Source of the DNA: an uncultured archaeon A07HN63
Lineage (GTDB): Archaea > Halobacteriota > Halobacteria > Halobacteriales > Haloferacaceae
Assembly (NCBI GenBank): GCA_000496215.1
Contig: KI543199.1
Coordinates: 63,958 to 71,084 of the forward strand
DNA length: 7,127 nt
Reading direction: 5' to 3'
The translations under genes were made by a program, and so were the position numbers. Below are positions 1-5,017 of this stretch, piece after piece. Each line of letters starts with the position of its first letter. Within the stretch, counting starts at the first letter, position 1. The notes beneath the pieces are model-generated. The model made no database searches. It saw nothing but the letters and a program-made list of their open reading frames with translations, and was not told where the DNA came from.

Positions 1-1157
1 CGACAGTCGGCTCGTCGGCGTCGGTTTCGGTGCCAACCGTGTATGCGGCTCCAACCGAATCGCCGGCCTCACCTATCGTATCGGGCTGCTCGTCCGCCTC
101 GGGGTCGCCGGAATCACTGGCGTCGTCGCTGGCGTTGGCCGCGTCACTGTCGTCGCTGCCGGCCGTGTAGGCCATCTTCAGTCCAGTCTGATCGGCATCC
201 GACTCATCGTCCGAATCGGAATCATCGACCGCGCCGTCACCTTCGGCGTCGTTGATCGCGGTGTCTTCCTCGGTAGCCTCGTCGTCAGCGCTCTCATCGC
301 CTGTATCGTCCGCGTCGTCGGTCTGCCGAACCAGCTTCATCTCGCCGCGCGCACGGAGCGTGCCGTCGACCTCCGCACCCTCGTAGATGACCAGATCGTC
401 ACAGGCGACATCGCCGCGGATATGCGCCCCCGACGCCACGGTAACCGTCCCGCCGCGGGTCGTCACGTCGCCGATGACAACGGTCCCCGCGTCAATGTCG
501 ATATCGTCGCGGGCACGCAGACTGCCGAAGACGGTCGTCTCCTCGCCGATAGTGATCGACTCCGCGCGGATGTTGCCGTTGAGCCGGCAGTCGCTCGCCG
601 ATCCGCGCCGGTGTCGAGACGCGCCACGCGTCATCGGAGACCGCCGATCCGCGCGGCAGGACGAGCGGTGATTTCTCCTCGATATCCTCGCCGGCCAGCG
701 CCGAGGCGAACTCGTCGGCCTTGTCGGTATCACCCATCCGGAGCAACTGCGAGAGGATCATGAAGTAGAAGACGAGAACAGGGACAGGATTCCGGGTGAC
801 GATCCAGCCGTTGGCCTCGAAGCCTTCCTCGATACTCACGTCGTCGCCGATGTCGAGATCACCCGAGACCAACAGCTGGCCGTTGATCTCGACGCGCTCG
901 CCGATGTAGGCGTCCTCGCCGGCCAAGACGCTGCCGTCGGTTTTGCACCACATGTCGAGGCGGCAGTCGCCGTCGGCCTCGATCTGGCGGCCGAACTCGA
1001 CACGCTCGCCGGCGGCGATGGTCCGGCCCCGAAGTCCGAAGTCGACAGTGCTGTTGCTCCCGATGAGGATATCGCCGTCGGTGACGACGTCGTGTTCCTC
1101 GACGGTGGTCCCGTCGGGAATCCGGAGCTCGTCAAGCGGGTCCTGCCGGGGTGTCAC
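1..1157 (-). pseudogene. Bactofilin-like polymer-forming cytoskeletal protein, frameshifted and cut by the left edge
   Basis: Probable membrane-associated scaffold of the bactofilin / polymer-forming cytoskeletal superfamily. Reading from GTG at 1157, residues 5-120 show short-period beta-helix-like repeats (DGDILIGS, GRTIAAGERVEFG, SGDLDIGDDVSIEEG). Residues 125-139 are a hydrophobic stretch (VPVLVFYFMILSQLL). A second repeat array lies at about 183-275 (GNIRAESITIGEETTVFG, ARDDIDIDAGTVVIGDV, GAHIRGDVACDDLVIYEGA), followed by an Asp/Glu/Ser-rich tail of at least 107 residues that continues past the edge. The frame breaks at residue 188: skipping plus-strand base 593 joins ...STPARIGE to DCRLNGNIRAES..., after which the frame stays open to base 1. 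Read uncorrected, translation stops at 492-494. Intact coding character on both sides suggests a very recent mutation or a sequencing error. GTG 1157 is preferred because a TATA-like TTTATTA lies 27 bases upstream; GTG at 1172 is the alternative. Family assignment comes from repeat pattern and recalled haloarchaeal homologues; function is inferred. Confidence 0.75.
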
Positions 1158-1180
1158 AGGCCGACAGAGCACACCATGAG

Positions 1181-1187
1181 TAATAAA
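1181..1187 (-). promoter_or_regulatory. TATA-like element for the bactofilin-like gene
   Basis: On the minus strand this reads TTTATTA, an A/T island in GC-rich sequence. Its centre is 27 bases upstream of the GTG at 1157, the spacing expected of an archaeal TATA box for a leaderless transcript beginning at that GTG. No Shine-Dalgarno precedes the GTG. This spacing is the main reason for the chosen start. Confidence 0.5.
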
Positions 1188-1257
1188 GCGTCCGCAAAAC
1201 ACGCGACTGCATTTGGTCGTCAGCGCGCGGAAGCCGGCTCTCGGTGGTTGCCATCGG

Positions 1258-1264
1258 AATAAAT
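1258..1264 (+). promoter_or_regulatory. Candidate TATA element for the DUF5789-like/adkA unit (leadered transcript)
   Basis: AATAAAT lies 60-66 bases before the ATG at 1324. Initiation 25-27 bases downstream would give a leader of roughly 35 bases carrying the GGAGGAGGT at 1315-1323. A second candidate, GATTTACT at 1295-1302, is centred 25-26 bases before the ATG and would instead give a leaderless transcript in which that purine motif is not transcribed. The sequence alone does not decide between them. Confidence 0.4.
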
Positions 1265-1314
1265 CGGTACGAACAGAGGGGGACCACCCCAACGGATTTA
1301 CTCTCTGCTACCTT

Positions 1315-1322
1315 GGAGGAGG
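1315..1322 (+). promoter_or_regulatory. Possible Shine-Dalgarno before the DUF5789-like gene
   Basis: GGAGGAGG contains two overlapping GGAGG cores (1315-1319 and 1318-1322) close to the ATG at 1324, with spacings of 4 and 1 bases. These are short for an efficient Shine-Dalgarno. It supports the start at 1324 only if transcription begins well upstream, at the 1258-1264 TATA candidate. Confidence 0.4.
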
Positions 1323-1323
1323 T

Positions 1324-1614
1324 ATGCGACTCCCAGAGACCCGCGACCTTTTTGCACGCAAACTCCAGTTTCCGGTGACACGAGCCCTCGTGTTGGAGAC
1401 TGTCGGTGATACCGAACTCCACGCGCCGGGCGGCGAGAACAAGACGATCAGCGACGTGATCGAACGGTGTGAAACCGAGGAGTTCGATTCGGCCGACGAT
1501 CTGTACGATAGCATGATGACGTTCGTCGGCGACGAGTTCATCGGCCGCAAATATTACGACGACCGCGGTGGGATTGGTCCCTCACACGAGGGCGACGGGG
1601 AGGTGAATTTCTGA
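1324..1614 (+). CDS. DUF5789-like small haloarchaeal protein
   Basis: A 96-aa acidic protein. I recognise it by pattern as close to the haloarchaeal DUF5789 family: a short helical N-terminal part (residues 1-25), a segment that sets up 'ELHAPGG' (31-37), then the most characteristic stretch, EEFDSADDLYDSMMTFVGDEFIGRKYYDDRGG at residues 52-83, here split as EEFDSADDLYDSMM and TFVGDEFIGRKYYDDRGG. It has no signal peptide, membrane span or cysteine pair, so it is probably cytoplasmic. Molecular function is unknown. ATG 1324 is chosen because conserved-looking sequence begins there and a purine-rich motif precedes it; the frame is open further upstream but that part (from 1213) looks non-coding. 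Its TGA overlaps the ATG of the next gene by one base (TGATG at 1612-1616), so the two are almost certainly co-transcribed and may be translationally coupled. Confidence 0.8.
   Translation: MRLPETRDLFARKLQFPVTRALVLETVGDTELHAPGGENKTISDVIERCETEEFDSADDLYDSMMTFVGDEFIGRKYYDDRGGIGPSHEGDGEVNF
1599..1606 (+). promoter_or_regulatory. Perfect Shine-Dalgarno for the adkA-type gene
   Basis: GGAGGTGA is fully complementary to the archaeal 16S rRNA 3' end and is separated by 7 bases from the ATG at 1614. It lies inside the end of the upstream coding region, as expected for an internal operon gene, and fixes the downstream start. It is the clearest Shine-Dalgarno in the window. Confidence 0.85.
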
Positions 1615-2168
1615 TGAGTGTAACCCTCGTCTCCGGTGTTACCGGCGTCGGCCTCTCCAGTGTGTGTCAGGCCGTTCGCAGCACGCTGGACGACGAGTAC
1701 AAGCTGATCAACTTCGGTGACGTGATGCTCGAACAGGCAGCAACCAGCGGGATCACAACCGACCGAAGCGAGCTGGCGACGCTCTCCCAGACACAGACGC
1801 GTCGCCTTCAGCGCCGAGCCGGTGAGTTCGTCGCCGACGAGGCCACACAGACGAACGTGATTCTCTCGACCCATCTCGCGGTTGAGACCGACGTTGGCTA
1901 CGTGCAAGGGCTGCCCGAGGAGGTCCTGCAGGACGTGTCGCCGACGGCGTTCATCCTCGTCGAGGCCGACCCCGCAACGATTCTGGACCGTCGCGGTGAA
2001 AGCGACAAAGAGTTGCCGACGACCACGGAGCGAAAGATCGGGTTCGAGCAACACCTGAACCGCTCGGCGGCGCTGCAGTATGCGCGTGATCAGGACGCCC
2101 CCGTGCAGTTTATCGAAAACGAGGGCAGTATCGAAGACGCGGCCGAGCGCATGGCCGATAACCTGTAG
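1614..2168 (+). CDS. adkA: Archaeal-type adenylate kinase (AdkA family) with atypical P-loop
   Basis: A 184-aa P-loop kinase homologue of the archaeal adenylate kinase family, whose members catalyse AMP + ATP to 2 ADP in the cytoplasm. Family hallmarks in order: P-loop region GVTGVGLSS (residues 8-16), LINFGDVMLEQA (31-42), the arginine-rich LSQTQTRRLQRRAGE (57-71), STHLAVET...GYVQGLP (85-101), LVEADP (115-120) and FEQHLNRSAALQYA (144-157). Length matches the family (about 185-200). Two key sites differ: the P-loop lysine position holds Leu14, and the usual Asp of the DTH motif is Ser85. Methanogen AdkA proteins are also known to lack the P-loop lysine (GVPGVGGTT), so activity is not excluded, but a changed substrate or reduced turnover is possible. 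The gene follows the DUF5789-like gene with a 1-base stop/start overlap and a perfect Shine-Dalgarno. The family call is firm; adenylate kinase activity is inferred. Confidence 0.85.
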   Translation: MSVTLVSGVTGVGLSSVCQAVRSTLDDEYKLINFGDVMLEQAATSGITTDRSELATLSQTQTRRLQRRAGEFVADEATQTNVILSTHLAVETDVGYVQGLPEEVLQDVSPTAFILVEADPATILDRRGESDKELPTTTERKIGFEQHLNRSAALQYARDQDAPVQFIENEGSIEDAAERMADNL

Positions 2169-2244
2169 ACACCGGCAAACCAACCGCAATCTCCGTTTTC
2201 GAACCGAGTTAGACTGCCATTGCTCGCTCAGCCATGTCCCGGCG

Positions 2245-2251
2245 TTTTTAT
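2245..2251 (+). promoter_or_regulatory. TATA element for the 66-aa protein gene
   Basis: TTTTTAT is centred 26 bases before the ATG at 2274, the normal archaeal TATA-to-start spacing for a leaderless mRNA. It is flanked by GGCG (2241-2244) and CGCC (2252-2255), a short inverted repeat that may be fortuitous. It indicates that this gene is transcribed separately from adkA, which ends 105 bases before the ATG. Confidence 0.6.
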
Positions 2252-2273
2252 CGCCTGCCATCGAACAGCAGCT

Positions 2274-2474
2274 ATGACCGCACTCGCCTTCGACGAAACC
2301 GGTGTGGATGTCGTCTACGAGGGCACGGAGTTCCGCCTCGACAAGGAACTTATCGAGGACGCCATCCAGAAGCCGTATCCCGAAATCACCGACCACGAGG
2401 TACTGCAGATCGTCGAAGAGACGCCCGACCTCTCGGGCGAACCACAGCAGATCGCCGATATCATTGACGCCTGA
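2274..2474 (+). CDS. Small acidic protein of unknown function (66 aa), possibly DUF5800-like
   Basis: A 66-aa acidic protein beginning MTALAFDETGVDVVYEGTEF. Visible features are a beta-rich N-terminal half (residues 3-22), a charged helix RLDKELIEDAIQ (21-32), the segment YPEITDHEVLQIVEE (35-49) and an ending LSGEPQQIADIIDA (53-66). There are no cysteines, membrane spans or signal peptide. The pattern resembles a small haloarchaeal protein family that I tentatively recall as DUF5800; that assignment is from memory and unverified. Its molecular role is unknown. ATG 2274 is chosen over an upstream in-frame extension (from 2220) because a TATA element sits 26 bases before it. It stands alone between adkA and ychF, 74 bases ahead of the ychF start. 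It is real rather than a shadow frame, because it has its own promoter and haloarchaeal acidic composition. Confidence 0.75.
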   Translation: MTALAFDETGVDVVYEGTEFRLDKELIEDAIQKPYPEITDHEVLQIVEETPDLSGEPQQIADIIDA

Positions 2475-2520
2475 GCGGGGAGCGATTCCACGGCGAAATC
2501 GGGCCGGGAGACCGAAAGGC

Positions 2521-2528
2521 AGTTTTGG
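2521..2528 (+). promoter_or_regulatory. Weak TATA-like element before ychF, followed by an inverted repeat
   Basis: AGTTTTGG is centred about 25 bases before the ATG at 2549 and is the only A/T-rich element at the right distance, although GC interrupts it more than in the neighbours' boxes. It is followed directly by an imperfect inverted repeat (2528-2548) that ends at the base before the ATG. No Shine-Dalgarno is present, so leaderless translation is likely. Confidence 0.4.
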
Positions 2529-2548
2529 CCACCCGCGAAACGCGTGGC

Positions 2549-3730
2549 ATGCTCTCGCTCGCCCTTGCGGGCAAACCCAACGCGGGCAAATCCACGTTCT
2601 ACACGGCGGCGACACGTGCCGATGTCGATGTCGCCAACTACCCTTTCACGACCATTGACGCCAACCGCGGCGTCGCCACGGCCCGCACCGACTGCCCCTG
2701 TCTCGATCTCGACGAGCGGTGCGACAACGACCGCTGTCACGACGGCAAGCGGTACGTCCCCGTCGAACTCTACGATGTGGCCGGCCTCGTTCCCGGAGCC
2801 CACGAGGGCCGTGGCCTCGGCAACCAGTTCCTCGACGAACTCACGAATGCCGACGCGATCCTCCACGTGCTCGACGCATCCGGCGGCACCGACGCGGAGG
2901 GCGAACCGGTCGAACCCGGCAGCCACGACCCCGTCGAGGATGTGGAGTTCATCGAGGAGGAGATGAATCAGTGGCTCACCGGCATCATCGACCGAAACTG
3001 GGAATCGGTCGAACGCAAATCTCGGTCGCCGGATTTCGATATCAACGACGCGCTCACCGACCTGCTGACTGGGTTCGGTGCGACGACAGCCGACGTGGCG
3101 AGCTGTCTCCGCGATGTCGAGTACCCCGAGGACCCGATCCAGTGGGACGACGACGATATGGCCGCCCTCGCCGCGGCGGTCCGGGCGCAGACGAAACCGA
3201 TCATTCTCGTTGCCAACAAGGTCGATATTGCGCCCGACGAGACACTCCAGCGACTCCGCGAGGCCGCGGAGGTCGTGATTCCGGCGACCGCCGACGGCGA
3301 ACTCGCGCTCCGGCGGGCGGTCGACGCCGGCGTCGTCGACTACGATCCCGGCGACGACGACTTCGAGATCGTCGGCGATATCAGCGACGAGCAGGCTGCT
3401 GGACTCGACGAAATTCGCGACGTAATGTCCGAACACGGCGGCACCGGCGTCCAGACCGCGCTTAACGCGGCCGTCTTCGATCTGCTGGATCACCTCACCG
3501 CCTACCCGGTCGAGAGCGAGTCGAAATGGACCGACGGACAGGGGAACGTCCTCCCCGATGCGTTCCTTCTCCCGGAGAGTTCGACCCCGACCGACCTCGC
3601 AGCCAAAATTCACTCGGATATCGCCGAGGGGTATCTCCACGCGGTCAACGCACGAACTGATCGTCGCATCTCGGATAGCTACGAACTCGAAGAGGGCGAC
3701 GTGATCAAGATCGTCAGTACGGCGTCGTAA
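2549..3730 (+). CDS. ychF: YchF/Obg-family translation-associated GTPase, archaeal type
   Basis: A 393-aa cytoplasmic P-loop GTPase of the Obg/YchF group, which in characterised members associates with ribosomes. Motifs in order: G1 GKPNAGKST (residues 8-16), switch region NYPFTTIDANRGV (30-42), G3 DVAG with the YchF-typical continuation LVPGAHEGRGLGNQFLDEL (80-98), G4 NKVD (223-226) and a C-terminal TGS-like domain (about 307-391; ending EEGDVIKIVS). A cysteine cluster C49, C51, C58, C63 sits between switch I and G3, as in other archaeal homologues, and could bind metal. The G4 motif is the standard NKxD, predicting GTP specificity, unlike bacterial YchF, whose altered G4 allows ATP binding. 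Length matches archaeal homologues. ATG 2549 is chosen because the family begins MLSLALAGKP; an in-frame TTG at 2525 would only add eight unconserved residues. The gene converges on the FKBP gene with a 14-base gap. Confidence 0.93.
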   Translation: MLSLALAGKPNAGKSTFYTAATRADVDVANYPFTTIDANRGVATARTDCPCLDLDERCDNDRCHDGKRYVPVELYDVAGLVPGAHEGRGLGNQFLDELTNADAILHVLDASGGTDAEGEPVEPGSHDPVEDVEFIEEEMNQWLTGIIDRNWESVERKSRSPDFDINDALTDLLTGFGATTADVASCLRDVEYPEDPIQWDDDDMAALAAAVRAQTKPIILVANKVDIAPDETLQRLREAAEVVIPATADGELALRRAVDAGVVDYDPGDDDFEIVGDISDEQAAGLDEIRDVMSEHGGTGVQTALNAAVFDLLDHLTAYPVESESKWTDGQGNVLPDAFLLPESSTPTDLAAKIHSDIAEGYLHAVNARTDRRISDSYELEEGDVIKIVSTAS

Positions 3731-3744
3731 TCAGCGCGATCGCC

Positions 3745-4218
3745 TTACCACACGTCCAGAATCTCGACCTCGAACTCCAGTTCCTTGCCCGCGAGTTCGT
3801 GGTTGAAATCCACCTCGACGACATCGTCGCTCACGGCCGTCACATCCCCGTGGAAGCCGTTTTCGGCGTGGACGTGGAGCCCGACCTCTGGCTCCCTGCC
3901 GACCATGCCTTCGAACGTGTCGGGGTTGTACTCCCGGACGCGTTCGGGGTCGAACTCGCCGTACCCCTCCTCGGGTGGGACAGTAATCGTCTCCGTGTCG
4001 CCTGCTTCGAGCCCGATCACGCCGTCTTCGAGGCCCTCGATCACTTCACCCTCGCCCACACCGAACGAGAGCGAGGTGTAGTCCTCCTCGTCGCTCTCCT
4101 GTGCTTCGGCGAGGCCGTTCTCCGTCGCAACATCGTAGCGCGATGTGTCGAAGACGCTACCATCCGGGAACCTGCCGATGTATTCGATGACGACAGTGTC
4201 GCCCGATTCGATTGCCAT
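3745..4218 (-). CDS. FKBP-type peptidyl-prolyl cis-trans isomerase (SlyD-like)
   Basis: A 157-aa FKBP-fold prolyl isomerase and probable chaperone; it accelerates cis-trans isomerisation of Xaa-Pro bonds in folding proteins. The FKBP core is split in the SlyD manner: the N-terminal part has GDTVVIEYIGRFPDGSVFDTS (residues 6-26), the central part has FGVGEGEVIEGLEDGVIGLEAGDTETITVPPEEGYGEFD (52-90, in two overlapping blocks), an inserted flap domain spans about 91-135 (MVGREPEVGLHVHAENG), and the core closes with VDFNHELAGKELEFEVEIL (136-154). An acidic insertion (about 30-48) is typical of halophilic adaptation. There is no His-rich metal-binding tail as in E. coli SlyD, and no signal peptide, so it acts in the cytoplasm. 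ATG 4218 is chosen over an upstream in-frame TTG (4242) because a TATA element lies 27 bases before it. It is the second of two same-strand folding genes, 50 bases after the DsbA-like gene, but has its own promoter. Confidence 0.92.
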   Translation of the reverse strand: MAIESGDTVVIEYIGRFPDGSVFDTSRYDVATENGLAEAQESDEEDYTSLSFGVGEGEVIEGLEDGVIGLEAGDTETITVPPEEGYGEFDPERVREYNPDTFEGMVGREPEVGLHVHAENGFHGDVTAVSDDVVEVDFNHELAGKELEFEVEILDVW

Positions 4219-4240
4219 ACCGCCGGTCGGGACAGCGGAC

Positions 4241-4248
4241 AAATAAAT
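4241..4248 (-). promoter_or_regulatory. TATA element for the FKBP gene
   Basis: On the minus strand this reads ATTTATTT, centred 26-27 bases before the ATG at 4218. It is one of the best TATA-like matches in the window and lies within the 50-base gap after the DsbA-like gene. The FKBP gene can therefore be transcribed on its own, probably as a leaderless mRNA. Confidence 0.6.
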
Positions 4249-4268
4249 CCGTCTTTACGCTGGTGGCG

Positions 4269-4898
4269 TTATCCTTCGACGAGTCGCTGCAGGTGTTCCG
4301 GCGGCACCGCACCGCGGGCGGCGTGCCCACCGTAGGCGAACGTCGGTACACCCGTCACACCGGCCTGCTGGGCGGCGACGAAGGCGTCAGTTAGCTCGTC
4401 GCGGAGCGTCTCGTCGTCGAGCGCAGCCGCGATCTCGTCGGCGTCGATCCCGACATCGTCTGCGAGATCGGTGAGGACAGCCTCGCTACCGATGTCTCGG
4501 CCCTCGGTCCACAGCGCCGCGAAGATCGCCTCGTCGAAGGCCAGCCACGTCTCGTAGTCGTCGTGCTCTTTGACGTAGTATGAGGCGACCTGTGCGTTGA
4601 GTGAGTCGACCTCGGTAGCGAGATCTAGCGACATCTCGACATCGTATTTTTCCTGCAGCCGGCGAACGGACTCCTTGGCCTGTTCGAAGTACTCGTCGTC
4701 CTTGCCGTCGTCGACCGAGTGGTCGATGCTGCCGTCGGCGTTGCGTTTCCCGCTACGGAGGTCAAACGGCTGCCAGTCGATTTCGAGGGCGGCTTCGCGG
4801 TCGGCCTGATACCGCGAGAGCGATTCCCGCCCGAGATAGCAGAACGGACAGACGTAATCTGAGTAGACGGTGATCGTTTCGGCCTGTTGGGTGCTCAT
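4269..4898 (-). CDS. DsbA-family (FrnE-like) thiol-disulfide oxidoreductase, cytoplasmic
   Basis: A 209-aa thioredoxin-fold protein of the DsbA/FrnE group. The active-site CPFC (residues 17-20) follows the first beta strand in YSDYVCPFCYLG. A long all-helical insertion occupies about 65-180, including FDEAIFAALWTEGRDIG (121-137). The cis-proline loop is VTGVPTF (181-187, Pro185) and the C-terminus, ARGAVPPEHLQRLVE (194-208), corresponds to the family's usual 'GAQPPE' helix. It probably catalyses thiol-disulfide exchange, using CPFC as the redox pair. No signal peptide or membrane span is present, so it is expected in the cytoplasm. These two cysteines and few others are the only candidates for redox chemistry. 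The start at 4898 is supported by a TATA-like element 25-26 bases upstream. It lies upstream of the FKBP gene on the same strand, suggesting a shared role in protein folding. The 2-hydroxychromene-2-carboxylate isomerase group is related, but CPFC favours a redox enzyme. Confidence 0.9.
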   Translation of the reverse strand: MSTQQAETITVYSDYVCPFCYLGRESLSRYQADREAALEIDWQPFDLRSGKRNADGSIDHSVDDGKDDEYFEQAKESVRRLQEKYDVEMSLDLATEVDSLNAQVASYYVKEHDDYETWLAFDEAIFAALWTEGRDIGSEAVLTDLADDVGIDADEIAAALDDETLRDELTDAFVAAQQAGVTGVPTFAYGGHAARGAVPPEHLQRLVEG

Positions 4899-4919
4899 AC
4901 CTCAGCTAATGCCGTTGGC

Positions 4920-4927
4920 TACAAAAG
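4920..4927 (-). promoter_or_regulatory. TATA-like element for the DsbA-family gene
   Basis: On the minus strand this reads CTTTTGTA, centred 25-26 bases before the ATG at 4898. The GAGGT directly abutting the ATG (4899-4903) is too close to act as a Shine-Dalgarno, so a leaderless transcript is most likely. Confidence 0.5.
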
Positions 4928-4986
4928 CAAGCGGGTGGGCTGTCCCGGCGCCGCACAGCCGGCTCTCGATGGGTCCCGACGTGAGC

Positions 4987-4992
4987 TATATA
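4987..4992 (+). promoter_or_regulatory. TATA box for the methyltransferase gene
   Basis: TATATA is centred 28 bases before the ATG at 5018, a near-ideal archaeal TATA box. It is followed at 4997-5006 by the perfect 10-base palindrome CTGTCGACAG, which lies between the TATA box and the predicted start of a leaderless mRNA. A protein bound there would block initiation, so it is a possible operator. Confidence 0.6.
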
Positions 4993-5017
4993 CGGCCTGT
5001 CGACAGATAGCCAGCGG

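Noticed and set aside
492..594. C-terminal 35 residues of the uncorrected bactofilin-like frame
   Set aside because: Sequence after residue 188 is Arg/Pro/His-rich and non-acidic, while the neighbouring frame continues the beta-helix pattern, so this tail is an artefact of the frameshift.
2195..2199. TTTT run after adkA, considered as a terminator
   Set aside because: Only four T residues, 27 bases past the stop codon, with no further U-rich tract. Too weak to call.
1554..2615. Minus-strand open frame (353 codons) opposite adkA and the 66-aa gene
   Set aside because: It spans several convincing plus-strand genes and two promoter regions, and its product is Arg-rich and non-acidic, unlike haloarchaeal proteins.
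2315..3640. Long minus-strand open frame (441 codons) opposite ychF
   Set aside because: It is antisense to a certain gene with all GTPase motifs. Its translation is Val/Gly/Arg-rich without recognisable domains, as expected from GC-rich third positions on the opposite strand.
3736..3743. Palindrome GCGATCGC between the convergent ychF and FKBP genes, considered as a terminator or protein site
   Set aside because: Only 8 bases, no adjacent T-run, and a common word in GC-rich genomes. A single occurrence is not evidence of function.
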